Shown here: piece by piece, positions 15,282-23,320 of the stretch
Position numbering within the stretch: the first letter of the stretch is position 1
Layout of the letters: the number at the start of each line of letters is the position of its first letter
From: Villigracilis sp900696595
GTDB lineage: Bacteria; Chloroflexota; Anaerolineae; Anaerolineales; Villigracilaceae
Reading direction: 5' to 3'
NCBI GenBank assembly: GCA_030263615.1
Contig: SZPH01000048.1
Coordinates: 1-24,197, forward strand
Length of the DNA: 24,197 bases
The notes under the pieces: generated by a model
What the model saw: only the letters and a program-made list of their open reading frames with translations
Told to the model about the DNA's origin: nothing
The model's database searches: none
Made by a program: the position numbers and the translations under genes

Positions 15282-15307
15282 CCGCGGACAAACGTCTGCG
15301 GTTTTTT
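15282..15307 (+). terminator. Rho-independent terminator after the VOC gene
   Basis: CCGCGGAC and GTCTGCGG pair over 8 bp (one G-U) around the loop AAAC and are followed by six T. It lies about 25 bases after the stop codon. Confidence 0.85.
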
Positions 15308-15312
15308 GTTGC

Positions 15313-15340
15313 GCGACGCGCGCGTCGCATGACGTATAAT
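15313..15340 (+). promoter_or_regulatory. surE promoter with 16-bp palindrome at the -35 position
   Basis: TATAAT at 15335-15340 is a perfect -10 box. The perfect palindrome GCGACGCGCGCGTCGC (15313-15328) sits where the -35 element would be, so it may be an operator or only a dispersed palindrome. About 100 bases of leader, largely heptamer repeats, separate the box from the surE ATG. Confidence 0.4.
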
Positions 15341-15374
15341 TCAACTACCAACCTTCGACTTCGCTCAGGATAAG

Positions 15375-15430
15375 TCTCCAATCTCCAATCTCCAATCTCT
15401 AATCTCTAATCCCCAATCTCTAATCTCATC
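15375..15430. repeat. heptamer tandem repeat in the surE leader
   Basis: Eight 7-base units: three TCCTAA-like TCTCCAA, two TCTCTAA, one TCCCCAA, one TCTCTAA and a degenerate TCTCATC. The tract ends 12 bases before the surE start codon, so unit number changes would alter leader length. Confidence 0.85.
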
Positions 15431-15442
15431 GGAAATCAACCC

Positions 15443-16207
15443 ATGCACATACTCGTAACCAACGACGACGGCGTAACCGCCCCGGGACTGCTCGCCCTCG
15501 CGCAGGAGATGCGCAAACTTGGCAAAGTGACTGTCTTTGCGCCGGATAAAAACTGGTCCGCCTCCGGTCACGTTAAGACGATGGAGCGTCCGTTGCGCGT
15601 TAAAGAAACGATTCTCGCGGACGGAACGCCCGCCTTTGCATCCGACGGCGCCCCGTCCGATTGCGTGGCGCTGCCCTTGCTCGGGCTGATTGACGAGCAG
15701 GTTGACATCGTCGTCTCCGGCATTAATCCAAACGCAAATTTGGGGCATGATGTGACCTACTCCGGCACGGTCACGGCCGCCATGGAAGCGGTCATTGCGG
15801 GCGTGCGCGGCGTGGCGGTTTCGTTGGATTCGCCCGAGGGACACAAGGGCCCGATTGACTACTCCGCCGCCGCCGGAGTCGCGAGGCGCGTGGTCGGGCA
15901 GGTCATCAAGGATGGGTTGCCCGCAGGGGTCGTGGTCAACGTCAATGTTCCTTATTTGCAGGAATCCGAACTCAAAGGGTATATGATTACGAGACAGGGA
16001 TTGCGCGTTTACCGCGACGCGCTCGACGTGCGCAGCGATCCGCGCGGCAAACCCTATTACTGGATCGGCGGCGAAGCCCCCACTGGCGTGGACGAACCCG
16101 GCACGGACTTCGGCGCGCTGCGGGCGGGTTACGTTTCGATCACGCCCCTGCAATTGGATTTGACCCACGTCAAGGCGATGGAGGTTTTGAGGAAGTGGAG
16201 TTTTTAA
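15443..16207 (+). CDS. surE: 5'/3'-nucleotidase SurE
   Basis: A 254-residue SurE phosphatase that removes phosphate from nucleoside monophosphates with a divalent metal, in the cytosol. The metal ligands of the family are present: Asp8 and Asp9 in TNDDG, Ser39 in NWSASGH and Asn95 in VSGINPNANLGHDVTYSGTV. The length is normal. The C-terminal AGYVSITPLQLDLT segment is also typical. No strong ribosome binding site is seen; GGAAATCAACCC lies before the ATG. Its TAA shares one base with the ATG of the next gene, so the two are translationally coupled. Confidence 0.94.
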   Translation: MHILVTNDDGVTAPGLLALAQEMRKLGKVTVFAPDKNWSASGHVKTMERPLRVKETILADGTPAFASDGAPSDCVALPLLGLIDEQVDIVVSGINPNANLGHDVTYSGTVTAAMEAVIAGVRGVAVSLDSPEGHKGPIDYSAAAGVARRVVGQVIKDGLPAGVVVNVNVPYLQESELKGYMITRQGLRVYRDALDVRSDPRGKPYYWIGGEAPTGVDEPGTDFGALRAGYVSITPLQLDLTHVKAMEVLRKWSF

Positions 16208-16488
16208 TGAACTTTCTCAAAAAACTTTTCGCTTCCCGCGAATCTTATCGAAAAAATTACTACGTCTTCGCCGTCACATGCAAGCGCTGCGGCGAGACCA
16301 TTGAAGGGCGCATTGACCTCGACAACGACCCCAGCGTGGATTACGAACAGGGCGGCGAGGTTTTCCGCGTTCGCAAAGTGTTGATGGGCGCCAACCAATG
16401 TTTCCAGCGCGTGGAAGCGAATTTCAAATTCGACGCAGACCGCCGGATTATTGAAAAAGACATCGTCGGCGGGGAGTTCGTTGAGTGA
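16207..16488 (+). CDS. small CxxC protein coupled to surE, unknown function
   Basis: A 93-residue protein, MNFLKKLFASRESYRKN..., whose ATG overlaps the surE stop (TAATG). It contains one CKRC pair at about residues 25-28 and a lone Cys near position 64, which could form half of a zinc ribbon or bind metal as a dimer. The N-terminal helix is amphipathic and basic; no signal peptide. The tight overlap with surE implies joint expression, but no function is known to me. Confidence 0.75.
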   Translation: MNFLKKLFASRESYRKNYYVFAVTCKRCGETIEGRIDLDNDPSVDYEQGGEVFRVRKVLMGANQCFQRVEANFKFDADRRIIEKDIVGGEFVE

Positions 16489-16518
16489 TCGAAGCGATAG
16501 TCATAAAGTGAGGACCCC

Positions 16519-17208
16519 ATGAAACGACCATCCACCCTGCTGCTCGCGCTCGCGCTTTCGTTCTCCGCCCTGGCTTGCGGACGCAGCGCCCCGCCCGACT
16601 CGTCCGCCGACGGCGGAGAGTCGCAGGCGCCCAAACCTGTCGAAAAGACCCTCTCCACCTTCAACCCCATTCAAGGCACAGACTATCTCATGGCGGGCAT
16701 CGTCCCGGTCGAAGTGACGCGCGAATCCTCCAACCCCTTCGAGTGGATCAACAGCAGCGGATACTCCAGCTATTCCGCTTATGCCACATTCAACTACGTC
16801 TTCTTCAACACCCAAACCGAAGAATACCGCCGCCTCCTGCCGGATAACAACTCCGTCATCATCCAGACCGCCGGTTTCCCCCAACCCGCCTACGACTCCG
16901 ACGACCCCGACAAGCCCGCGACCGTCATCGAATTTTGGATCTTCAACGTCGTCAAAGCCGACTCCAACGCCGACGGCTACTTTGACTACCGCGACAAAAT
17001 CACCGTCGGCATCGCGGACGTAAGCGGCACGGGCTTCACCGAACTGATCCAAAACGTGGACGCGATTCAATCGCAATACTACAAAGACCCGTCCAGTTTC
17101 TTCGTCATCTACAACGTCAACGACAAGAACTTCATCGCAAAGATCAACCCCGTTACGCGCGCAGTCGTCTCCACCGTCGAAATGGATTTGGGAGAAGATG
17201 TCAAATAG
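16519..17208 (+). CDS. lipoprotein with EF-hand-like loop, unknown function
   Basis: A 229-residue predicted lipoprotein with signal peptide MKRPSTLLLALALSFSALAC and acceptor Cys20, followed by a short Ser/Pro/Asp-rich linker. The mature domain is rich in Tyr, Asn and Asp. Residues 148-159 read DSNADGYFDYRD, with oxygen side chains at positions 1, 3, 5, 9 and 12 and Gly at 6, the pattern of a calcium-binding EF-hand or dockerin loop. Only one such loop is clear. GAGGACCCC precedes the start. The next gene overlaps its last 11 bases, so the two form an operon. Confidence 0.8.
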   Translation: MKRPSTLLLALALSFSALACGRSAPPDSSADGGESQAPKPVEKTLSTFNPIQGTDYLMAGIVPVEVTRESSNPFEWINSSGYSSYSAYATFNYVFFNTQTEEYRRLLPDNNSVIIQTAGFPQPAYDSDDPDKPATVIEFWIFNVVKADSNADGYFDYRDKITVGIADVSGTGFTELIQNVDAIQSQYYKDPSSFFVIYNVNDKNFIAKINPVTRAVVSTVEMDLGEDVK

Positions 17209-18709
17209 CCTTCAACGCGTCGCCGCTGTCATCCTCATCCTGCTTGCCGCCCTGCTTCTCGCACAGGCGGCATTTTCGCTTTCATGGCCCATCGCGCACG
17301 ACGAAGCCCCGCTCCTCTACGAAGCCCTCCTCATGCAAAACGGGCAAACGCCCTACAAAGACTTCTTCGACTTCCAAATGCCCGGCAGTTACCTCTTCTA
17401 TTACCTGCTCGGACTGCTCTCCAATTTCAGCCCCCTGCGTTTACGCATCCTCGACCTCGCCATCCTCGCCGCCGTCTCGCTCATCACATACTTTGCCATG
17501 CGCCGCTTTGGAAAACCGAGCGCCCTTGCCGCGCCGATTCTCTTTGCCCTTAAATATCTCGAAGGCGGCCCCGCGCTCTCGCTTCAACGCGAATACCTCA
17601 TCCTCATCTTTATATCGCTTTCGATTTGGATCGGCGTGGACGCCCCCCGGACTTTTTTCAAACGCCTCAGCCTCGGACTCCTCTACGGACTCGTCTTTAC
17701 CCTCAAGCCCCACGCCGCGCTCGGACTCGTCCCTTTCCTGCTCTTTGACATTGCAGACCTGAGAGAACGCCGAGAGTTGACTCTGCAAACTCTCACCCGA
17801 CAGATCGTCCTTCCCGCATTCATCGGATTTATTATCCCCATTTCACTCATCGCGCTTTACCTCGCTATTACCCATTCCCTATTCCCTTTCATCTCCATCG
17901 CCCTCAACTACTGGAGGCTCTACTCCCAGATCAACGGCGAGATGGCGGTCACGCCGTCAGCGGAGAGAACAGCCTATTTGCTGAATCAACTTCCCCGTCT
18001 GGGCGGAAGCGGGTTCTGGCTCATCCCCGCCGCCTTCGGCATTTATCTGAACAAAAACCGTCAAACCTATCTCCTCGCCTCCCTCGCCCTCCTCTACGCC
18101 CTCTACCCCGCCCTGACAGGACAATTCTTTCCCTATCATTACATTCCTTTTATCTACACAATTATTCTTGTTGCATCTTTATCCATCAACCCCCAACCAT
18201 CAACCCCCAACCATTCCCTATTCCCTATTCACTATCTTTCATCCTTCATCCTTCTGTCATTCATCCTTATAAACATCCGCCCCTCCCAAACCTTCCTCCG
18301 CCAACTCGCAGGGAAACCCATCGCCACATCCTCCGAACGCTCCGCCGCAATCGCGGATTTTCTCGCCGACAACCTCGAACCCGGCGACCAGGTCCAACCG
18401 CTGGACTGGACCGGCGGCGCATTGCTCGCCATGCTCCAAACCCGCGCGCCGCTTGCCACCTCCTACGTCTTCGATTTTTATTTTTATCATCATGTGTCCA
18501 ACCCCTACATCCAATCCCTGCGCGCGGACTTTATGAATCAACTGCAGGAATCCAAACCGCGCTTCATCGTCGAGGTGACGTCTATAGATAAACCCTGGGT
18601 CTCCGGCGAAGACACATCGCGCGACTTTCCCGAATTGCGCGCGTTTTTGGGTGAGAGTTATTCGGTTGAAGTGCAACGGGAAGATTATGTTATTTACGAG
18701 CGACGATAG
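17198..18709 (+). CDS. multi-pass membrane glycosyltransferase candidate (GT39/PMT-like, GT-C)
   Basis: A 503-residue protein with an N-terminal membrane helix, then the loop HDEAPLLYEALLMQNGQTPYKDFFDFQMPG, which matches the 'DE...G..PY.DFF' pattern of dolichyl/polyprenyl-phosphate mannose-type glycosyltransferases. About nine more hydrophobic helices and a soluble C-terminal part (ERSAAIADFLADNLEPGDQV...) follow. Asp34 and Glu35 are the likely catalytic acidic pair. It overlaps the lipoprotein gene by 11 bases. Codons for residues about 329-346 are made of tandem simple repeats. It meets the methyltransferase gene tail to tail with a 16-base overlap. The sugar donor is unknown. Confidence 0.82.
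   Translation: MSNSLQRVAAVILILLAALLLAQAAFSLSWPIAHDEAPLLYEALLMQNGQTPYKDFFDFQMPGSYLFYYLLGLLSNFSPLRLRILDLAILAAVSLITYFAMRRFGKPSALAAPILFALKYLEGGPALSLQREYLILIFISLSIWIGVDAPRTFFKRLSLGLLYGLVFTLKPHAALGLVPFLLFDIADLRERRELTLQTLTRQIVLPAFIGFIIPISLIALYLAITHSLFPFISIALNYWRLYSQINGEMAVTPSAERTAYLLNQLPRLGGSGFWLIPAAFGIYLNKNRQTYLLASLALLYALYPALTGQFFPYHYIPFIYTIILVASLSINPQPSTPNHSLFPIHYLSSFILLSFILINIRPSQTFLRQLAGKPIATSSERSAAIADFLADNLEPGDQVQPLDWTGGALLAMLQTRAPLATSYVFDFYFYHHVSNPYIQSLRADFMNQLQESKPRFIVEVTSIDKPWVSGEDTSRDFPELRAFLGESYSVEVQREDYVIYERR
18183..18235. repeat. in-frame tandem simple repeats inside a glycosyltransferase gene
   Basis: CCATCAACCCCCAA occurs twice in tandem (18183-18196 and 18197-18210) and is followed by CCATTCCCTATTCCCTATTCACTATC, itself built of 7-base units. 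The stretch codes for INPQPSTPNHSLFPIHY between two hydrophobic segments, so it sits in a membrane-protein loop. Confidence 0.7.
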
Positions 18710-19539
18710 ACGATCACAATATCCTGCGCGTCCAACATGCTCTTTCTCCCCGACCACGAGCCGTACAAAATGGGCTGTTCGATCTTCAAGCCCGCCTTCG
18801 CAACCATCGCGTTCAAGTCATCGAGCGTGAAAGCGGTGGCGCGTTCGGGGGTGTGAGGGTCAACGGTCAGGCAATCGCCGAGGTCGTGGACGAAATCGTA
18901 GACCGCGCGCCCTTCTTTCACCAGCCGCCTGTTCTCCTCGTCCAAAATGAAGAAACTGACCATCGCCCGCCCGGAGGGTTTCAGCGTCCGATTTAATTCG
19001 GCGAGATACCGCTCCACCTCGCCGCGCCGCATGTGGGTGAAGACCGAGGTCGCAAAGGCAAAATCCACCGAGTTGTCGTCGCAGGGAAAACGATATTCCG
19101 CCGCGGAGACCTTGCCGCGCGGGTTATATTCCTTGTTGTAGATGTTGGCGTAATAAAATTTGAAATTGGGTTTTCTCGACGCGATGGCGCGCTGGCACCA
19201 GGCGATGGCTTTCTTCGAGATGTCGAATCCGCGATACCTGCCGGAGTCCGAGAGGTATTTCATCATGGGAATCGCCATCCGCCCCGTCCCACAGCCGATG
19301 TCGAGGACGGTTTCATTTTCCTTCAGCCCGCCGACTTTGATGAAGTGACCGAGGAAGACCTCGCCGATGGACTCAAAATCCCCGCCGCCGATGAAGTGCA
19401 GCGAGCGCGGCGGAGTCAGCGCTCCAGCCTTGCCTGTGACCCGGTCTCGCAGGTCGAGCAAGGCAAGATAAGAGTCGCGCAAGAATCTAACAAAAGGTCT
19501 GGGAAGTCTCTGGAAAAAAAATTCGTAGCGGTGATACAT
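18694..19539 (-). CDS. class I SAM-dependent methyltransferase
   Basis: A 281-residue methyltransferase with the SAM-binding motif I VLDIGCGTGRMAIPM (about residues 78-92), motif II acidic GFDISKKAIAWC, and the post-motif NSVDFAFATSVFTHMRRGEVERYLAELNRTLKPSGRAMVSFF, typical of small-molecule or glycolipid methyltransferases. No signal or membrane helix is evident. GGAG precedes the start at slightly long distance. It is the last gene of the unit with two ABC half-exporters, 25 bases after the second, which suggests that its product may be made for, or modified before, export. The substrate is unknown. Confidence 0.88.
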   Translation of the reverse strand: MYHRYEFFFQRLPRPFVRFLRDSYLALLDLRDRVTGKAGALTPPRSLHFIGGGDFESIGEVFLGHFIKVGGLKENETVLDIGCGTGRMAIPMMKYLSDSGRYRGFDISKKAIAWCQRAIASRKPNFKFYYANIYNKEYNPRGKVSAAEYRFPCDDNSVDFAFATSVFTHMRRGEVERYLAELNRTLKPSGRAMVSFFILDEENRRLVKEGRAVYDFVHDLGDCLTVDPHTPERATAFTLDDLNAMVAKAGLKIEQPILYGSWSGRKSMLDAQDIVIVYRRS

Positions 19540-19564
19540 GAATTGAATTCTCCGATGCTTTGCC

Positions 19565-21379
19565 TTACTTCCCCACCATCTCTTTGACCTGCTCCACGTA
19601 TGCCAGCGATTGATGCCTGAAATACGTGTTGTACAACTCGGCGTAATGACCGTTCTGGTCGAGCAAGCCCTGATGATTTCCTTCTTCGATGATCGTGCCT
19701 TTGCGCATGACGACGATTCGATCCGCCGCCTTCACAGTGGACAGGCGATGCGCGATCAGGATGCTGGTCGAGTTTTTGAGGATGAGATTCAACGCCTGCT
19801 GGATCTGCCATTCGGTGAACGGGTCAATGCTGGCAGTCGCCTCGTCGAGGATGAAGATGGCGGGGTTCTGCACGAGGACGCGCATCAACGCCACGAGTTG
19901 ACGCTGTCCCATCGAGAGTCGGTTTCCGCGCTCGCCGACTTCGGTATGTAGTCCATTGGGTAATGCGTCCAGCCATTCGCCGTCGCCGATGCGTTTGGCG
20001 AGACGAAGCATCTCATCTTCCGGCGCTCCCGGCGCGGCGTAGCGGATGTTGTCGGCGACCGTCCCGGAGAAAAGAAACGGGACCTGGGAAACGATCCCCA
20101 ACTGGCGGCGGTATTGGGTCAGGTCGAAGGCGCGGATGTCGCGTCCGTCAATCAGCAGGCGTCCCTGCTGGTATTCGTAGAAACGCGCGATCAACTTTGC
20201 AATCGAAGACTTGCCCGCGCCGGTATGTCCCACCAGCGCAAGAGTCTCTCCGGGGCGGACGATCAGGTTGAAGTCCGAGAGAACCGGCTCTTTATCCGAA
20301 TAACGGAAGTGCATGTGATCGAAGTGAATCCCGCCCTTGAGTCGCGGCACATCCTGTTTTTCGGTTTGAACGACGTTCGGGTCGGCGTCAATGAGCGCGA
20401 AGACACGCTCGGCGGCGGAAAGCCCGCCCTGGATCTGCGCCCAGAACGAAGTGAGGTTTAGCACGGGGAAGAAGAACTGGTCGAGGCTGATGATGAAGAG
20501 ATACCACGCGCCGATGCTGATCGCGCCCGCCGCCGCGCTGTTGCCGCCGACGTAGATGAGAATGCCGACGAAGATGCCGCTCAGCGCGTTGAGCGTGGGG
20601 AAGACAAGAGATAGCACAAAGCCGCGCTGGACGTTCACGCTGTAGGATTGCTGGTTCGATTCGTCGAACGATTTGAAGATGCCTTCTTCCTGGCGAAAAT
20701 TTTTCGCGATCGAGATGCCGCTGATGGTCTCCTTGATGGCGGCGTTGACGTCGGACATGGCTTTCATGCCTTTTTTTGTGACGCGCCTTGCCATGGCGCG
20801 AAAACCTGCGGCTATGGCAAAGATGACCGGCAAAAAGCCGATGAGCAGAAGCGAGAGTCTTAATTCCGTCCGAAAAAGCACGACGGCGATAAGCGCGGCT
20901 TGAATGATTTGCGCGACCACGTCGGTGACGATGACCACCAGCTGTCCGAAGTCGTTCGTGTCGGAGGTGATGCGCGAGACGATGCGCCCGGAGGAGAACT
21001 GGTCGTAGAAGGACAGGTCGTGTTCGGCGGCGGCGCGGAAGGCGCGCGAGCGCATGTCCAGCACCACGTCGCCGACGGCGCGCACGATCAGACCGCGCCT
21101 GAGCCAGTTCAGCCCCCATTGACCGAACGCCACGCCGACAAGAGCCGCGCCCACCAAAAGGATCTGGCCGACGCCGGGTTGTTCCTTGATCAAGTCCACC
21201 ATGCGGCTGACGATGACGGGCAGCGCCGCGCCGATGATTGCGATGACAAGGATGACGACAGACGCGAAAGCCAGCCGCGCTTTTTGCGAGCCGAAGTAGG
21301 AGATCATACGCCGCACAAGTTCGTTGTCCTTGTACTGGCGGTCGTATTTTTCGTCGTTGAGTCCTGCGAAGAAGCCCAT
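19565..21379 (-). CDS. ABC exporter half-transporter, permease-ATPase fusion (catalytic-Glu subunit)
   Basis: A 604-residue type IV exporter half: six membrane helices in residues ~30-325 and a C-terminal ATPase. Walker A is GHTGAGKS with Lys390, Q-loop GIVSQVPF, signature LSMGQRQL, Walker B FILDEATASID with the catalytic Glu, and H-loop AHRLSTV. The signature differs from LSGGQ at the third residue. Together with its partner gene, which has a normal signature but Asp in place of the Glu, this points to an asymmetric heterodimer with one consensus and one degenerate ATP site, as known for TM287/288 and BmrCD. The cargo may be a lipid, drug or glycolipid; unknown. Confidence 0.93.
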   Translation of the reverse strand: MGFFAGLNDEKYDRQYKDNELVRRMISYFGSQKARLAFASVVILVIAIIGAALPVIVSRMVDLIKEQPGVGQILLVGAALVGVAFGQWGLNWLRRGLIVRAVGDVVLDMRSRAFRAAAEHDLSFYDQFSSGRIVSRITSDTNDFGQLVVIVTDVVAQIIQAALIAVVLFRTELRLSLLLIGFLPVIFAIAAGFRAMARRVTKKGMKAMSDVNAAIKETISGISIAKNFRQEEGIFKSFDESNQQSYSVNVQRGFVLSLVFPTLNALSGIFVGILIYVGGNSAAAGAISIGAWYLFIISLDQFFFPVLNLTSFWAQIQGGLSAAERVFALIDADPNVVQTEKQDVPRLKGGIHFDHMHFRYSDKEPVLSDFNLIVRPGETLALVGHTGAGKSSIAKLIARFYEYQQGRLLIDGRDIRAFDLTQYRRQLGIVSQVPFLFSGTVADNIRYAAPGAPEDEMLRLAKRIGDGEWLDALPNGLHTEVGERGNRLSMGQRQLVALMRVLVQNPAIFILDEATASIDPFTEWQIQQALNLILKNSTSILIAHRLSTVKAADRIVVMRKGTIIEEGNHQGLLDQNGHYAELYNTYFRHQSLAYVEQVKEMVGK

Positions 21380-21398
21380 AGGTAGTTATTGGAGAATA

Positions 21399-21518
21399 GA
21401 TGATTAGAGATTGGATGATTAGATGATTAGAGATTAGATGATTAGATGATTAGAGATTAGATGATTGGAGATTGGTTTTACTATTCTCTATTCTCTATTC
21501 TCTATTCTCTATTCTCTA
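21399..21518. repeat. heptamer/octamer tandem repeats between the two ABC genes
   Basis: Two adjoining tracts fill the gap. The first (about 21399-21475) alternates AGATTAG and ATGATTAG units. The second (21481-21518) has five exact CTATTCT units plus a partial one and runs into the 3' end of the upstream ABC gene, supplying its TAG stop and last two codons. The first tract is the reverse complement in type of the TCTCTAA units before surE. Confidence 0.88.
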
Positions 21519-23314
21519 AAAATCCTCGAATACGCTTCGGAGGTTTTCATCAGCTCGTCGTGCGAGCCGATGGCGGCGATGCGTCCCTTGCGGAGGACGA
21601 TGATGAGGTCTGCCCAGCGGATTTGGGAGAGGCGGTGGGTGATGATGAAGGTCGTCCGTCCGCGCGAGGCGTTGGCGATGGCGCGCTGGATTTTGTCTTC
21701 GGTGGCAGAGTCAATTGCCGAAGTCGAATCGTCGAGGACGAGAATGCGCGGGTCGGTGAGAAAGGCGCGGGCGAGGGCGATGCGCTGTCTTTGTCCGCCG
21801 GAGAGGGTCACGCCGCGCTCGCCGACCACCGTCCCGTAGGCGTCTTCAAAATCCAAAACGAAATCGTGCGCCTGCGCCGCCATCGAAGCCGCGACGACTT
21901 CTTCTTTGGATGCGCCGGGTTTGCCGAAGGCGATATTGTCATTGAGCGAGCGCGAGAAGAGGAAGATATCCTGCTCGATGATGGAGATTTGCGAACGGAG
22001 CGCGGCGAGATTCCAATCGCGGACGTCGGCTCCGTCCACCAATACCTGTCCTTCCGTCGCGTCGTAGATGCGGTTGATGAGTTTGACGAGCGTGGTCTTG
22101 CCCGCGCCGGTCTGCCCGACGAGCGCGACGGTCTGCCCGGGTTTGACCTTGAAGGAAATATTTTCCAGCACATACCCCCCTCTCGCTCTCCCCCCATTTT
22201 CTCCGAAAATGGGGGGAGACGGTGGGGGGTAGCGGAACGAGACATTGCGAAACTCGATTTCGCCGCGAATCTGCGAGGTCAAGCCCGAGGCGTTCTGGTC
22301 GAGTTTCGTCTCGCGTTGAATCAAATCCAAGATGCGGCGGGCGGAGGACATCCCCAAAGAAATTTGCGAGTAGGCGAAGGTGGAGGTAAAGGTCGGGAAG
22401 CCGAGCAGTTGCAACATGCCGAAGTAGCCGATGACCGCGCCCACGTCAATGAGACCGGCGCGCAGAAGGAACAGGGCATGAGTCAGCCCGCCTGCGAAGG
22501 CAAGACCGAGCAGGAGCATGGCGATGTAACGCGCTTCGAGATCTCCCTGTTTGACGAAGGCGTCGCGCACTTTGCGGGCGTTGGTCACGAAGCGGTCCAC
22601 TTCCGCCTCCTCCTGCGCCGCGCCCTTCATAATCTCCACGCCGTCGAGCGACTCGGAGAGATGTGTGTTCATCTGCCCGAAGGTGGCGCGCGCCGTATCG
22701 GTGACGGGCGACAGCGCCTTGAGATAGCCCGCCAGCGCGGCGAAATAAATCACGGCGAATAACAGCGGCGTGAGAATCAGCGACGGGTGATAACGCGGAC
22801 CGAAGAAGAGCGGCATCAAAATGAACATGAACGAGCCGACGACCAAGTTCACGCCGGGGCTGAACATATAGTTCACCTCGCGCACGTCGTTCGTGGCGCG
22901 CGCCATCGTATCGCCCACCGGCTGCAAATTATGGAAGGTCATGCTCTTGCCGAGCAGGGAGAGATACAACTCGTCGCGGATGTCGCGCTCCATTTTTTGC
23001 GCCATCAACTCTGCGCCGAAGTTGCGCCCCAATTGCAGGACGCCGCGAATCACCTGCGAAACGCCGATGGTGAGCGCCAGCGGCAGTAACACAGACGTAT
23101 CCGGTTGCGGCGCGAGCATGGCGTTGAAGGCGTCGCCCGTCAACACCGGCACGACCACCGCCAACACGGCGTTGCCGATCGCCCCGGTCACGAGCATGAC
23201 CACAATCCACCAATACGGCGCGGCATGGGAAAAAATCCACCGCGCGGGCGTGGATTGATCGAACTTATTTTTTCGATACAGCGTAAATTCCGCCGGAACG
23301 CTTAGGGAAGTCAT
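21509..23314 (-). CDS. ABC exporter half-transporter, permease-ATPase fusion (degenerate-site subunit)
   Basis: A 601-residue half-exporter with six membrane helices (~28-325) and an ATPase domain. Walker A is GQTGAGKT with Lys406, Q-loop SIIEQDIF, signature LSGGQRQRIALARAF, Walker B VLDDSTSAID, where Asp replaces the catalytic Glu, and H-loop THRLSQI. The Asp is typical of the non-hydrolysing site in heterodimers. Residues 362-381 (PPPSPPIFGENGGRARGG), just after the A-loop FRY and before VLENISF, are encoded by a nested palindrome and are extra to the family. The ATG has no ribosome binding site; TACAAT ends six bases before it. The partner gene follows after a 129-base repeat-filled gap. 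Confidence 0.92.
   Translation of the reverse strand: MTSLSVPAEFTLYRKNKFDQSTPARWIFSHAAPYWWIVVMLVTGAIGNAVLAVVVPVLTGDAFNAMLAPQPDTSVLLPLALTIGVSQVIRGVLQLGRNFGAELMAQKMERDIRDELYLSLLGKSMTFHNLQPVGDTMARATNDVREVNYMFSPGVNLVVGSFMFILMPLFFGPRYHPSLILTPLLFAVIYFAALAGYLKALSPVTDTARATFGQMNTHLSESLDGVEIMKGAAQEEAEVDRFVTNARKVRDAFVKQGDLEARYIAMLLLGLAFAGGLTHALFLLRAGLIDVGAVIGYFGMLQLLGFPTFTSTFAYSQISLGMSSARRILDLIQRETKLDQNASGLTSQIRGEIEFRNVSFRYPPPSPPIFGENGGRARGGYVLENISFKVKPGQTVALVGQTGAGKTTLVKLINRIYDATEGQVLVDGADVRDWNLAALRSQISIIEQDIFLFSRSLNDNIAFGKPGASKEEVVAASMAAQAHDFVLDFEDAYGTVVGERGVTLSGGQRQRIALARAFLTDPRILVLDDSTSAIDSATEDKIQRAIANASRGRTTFIITHRLSQIRWADLIIVLRKGRIAAIGSHDELMKTSEAYSRIFRE
22173..22231. repeat. nested palindromic element inside an ABC exporter gene
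   Basis: An inner hairpin of 15 bp with a 3-base loop (22187-22201 and 22205-22219, CCCCCCATTTTC / GAAAATGGGGGG core) is enclosed by outer arms TACCCCCC (22173-22180) and GGGGGGTA (22224-22231). The 59-bp unit is translated in frame as a Pro/Gly-rich insert in the ATPase domain. Confidence 0.8.
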
Positions 23315-23320
23315 GCGGCA

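Noticed and set aside
21399..21518. Tandem heptamers as a CRISPR array
   Set aside because: Units are 7-8 bases with no unique spacers and no cas genes nearby.
21461..22762. 433-residue open frame on the plus strand opposite the ABC gene
   Set aside because: It is antisense to a clear ABC exporter ATPase, lacks any family motif and has shadow-type composition.
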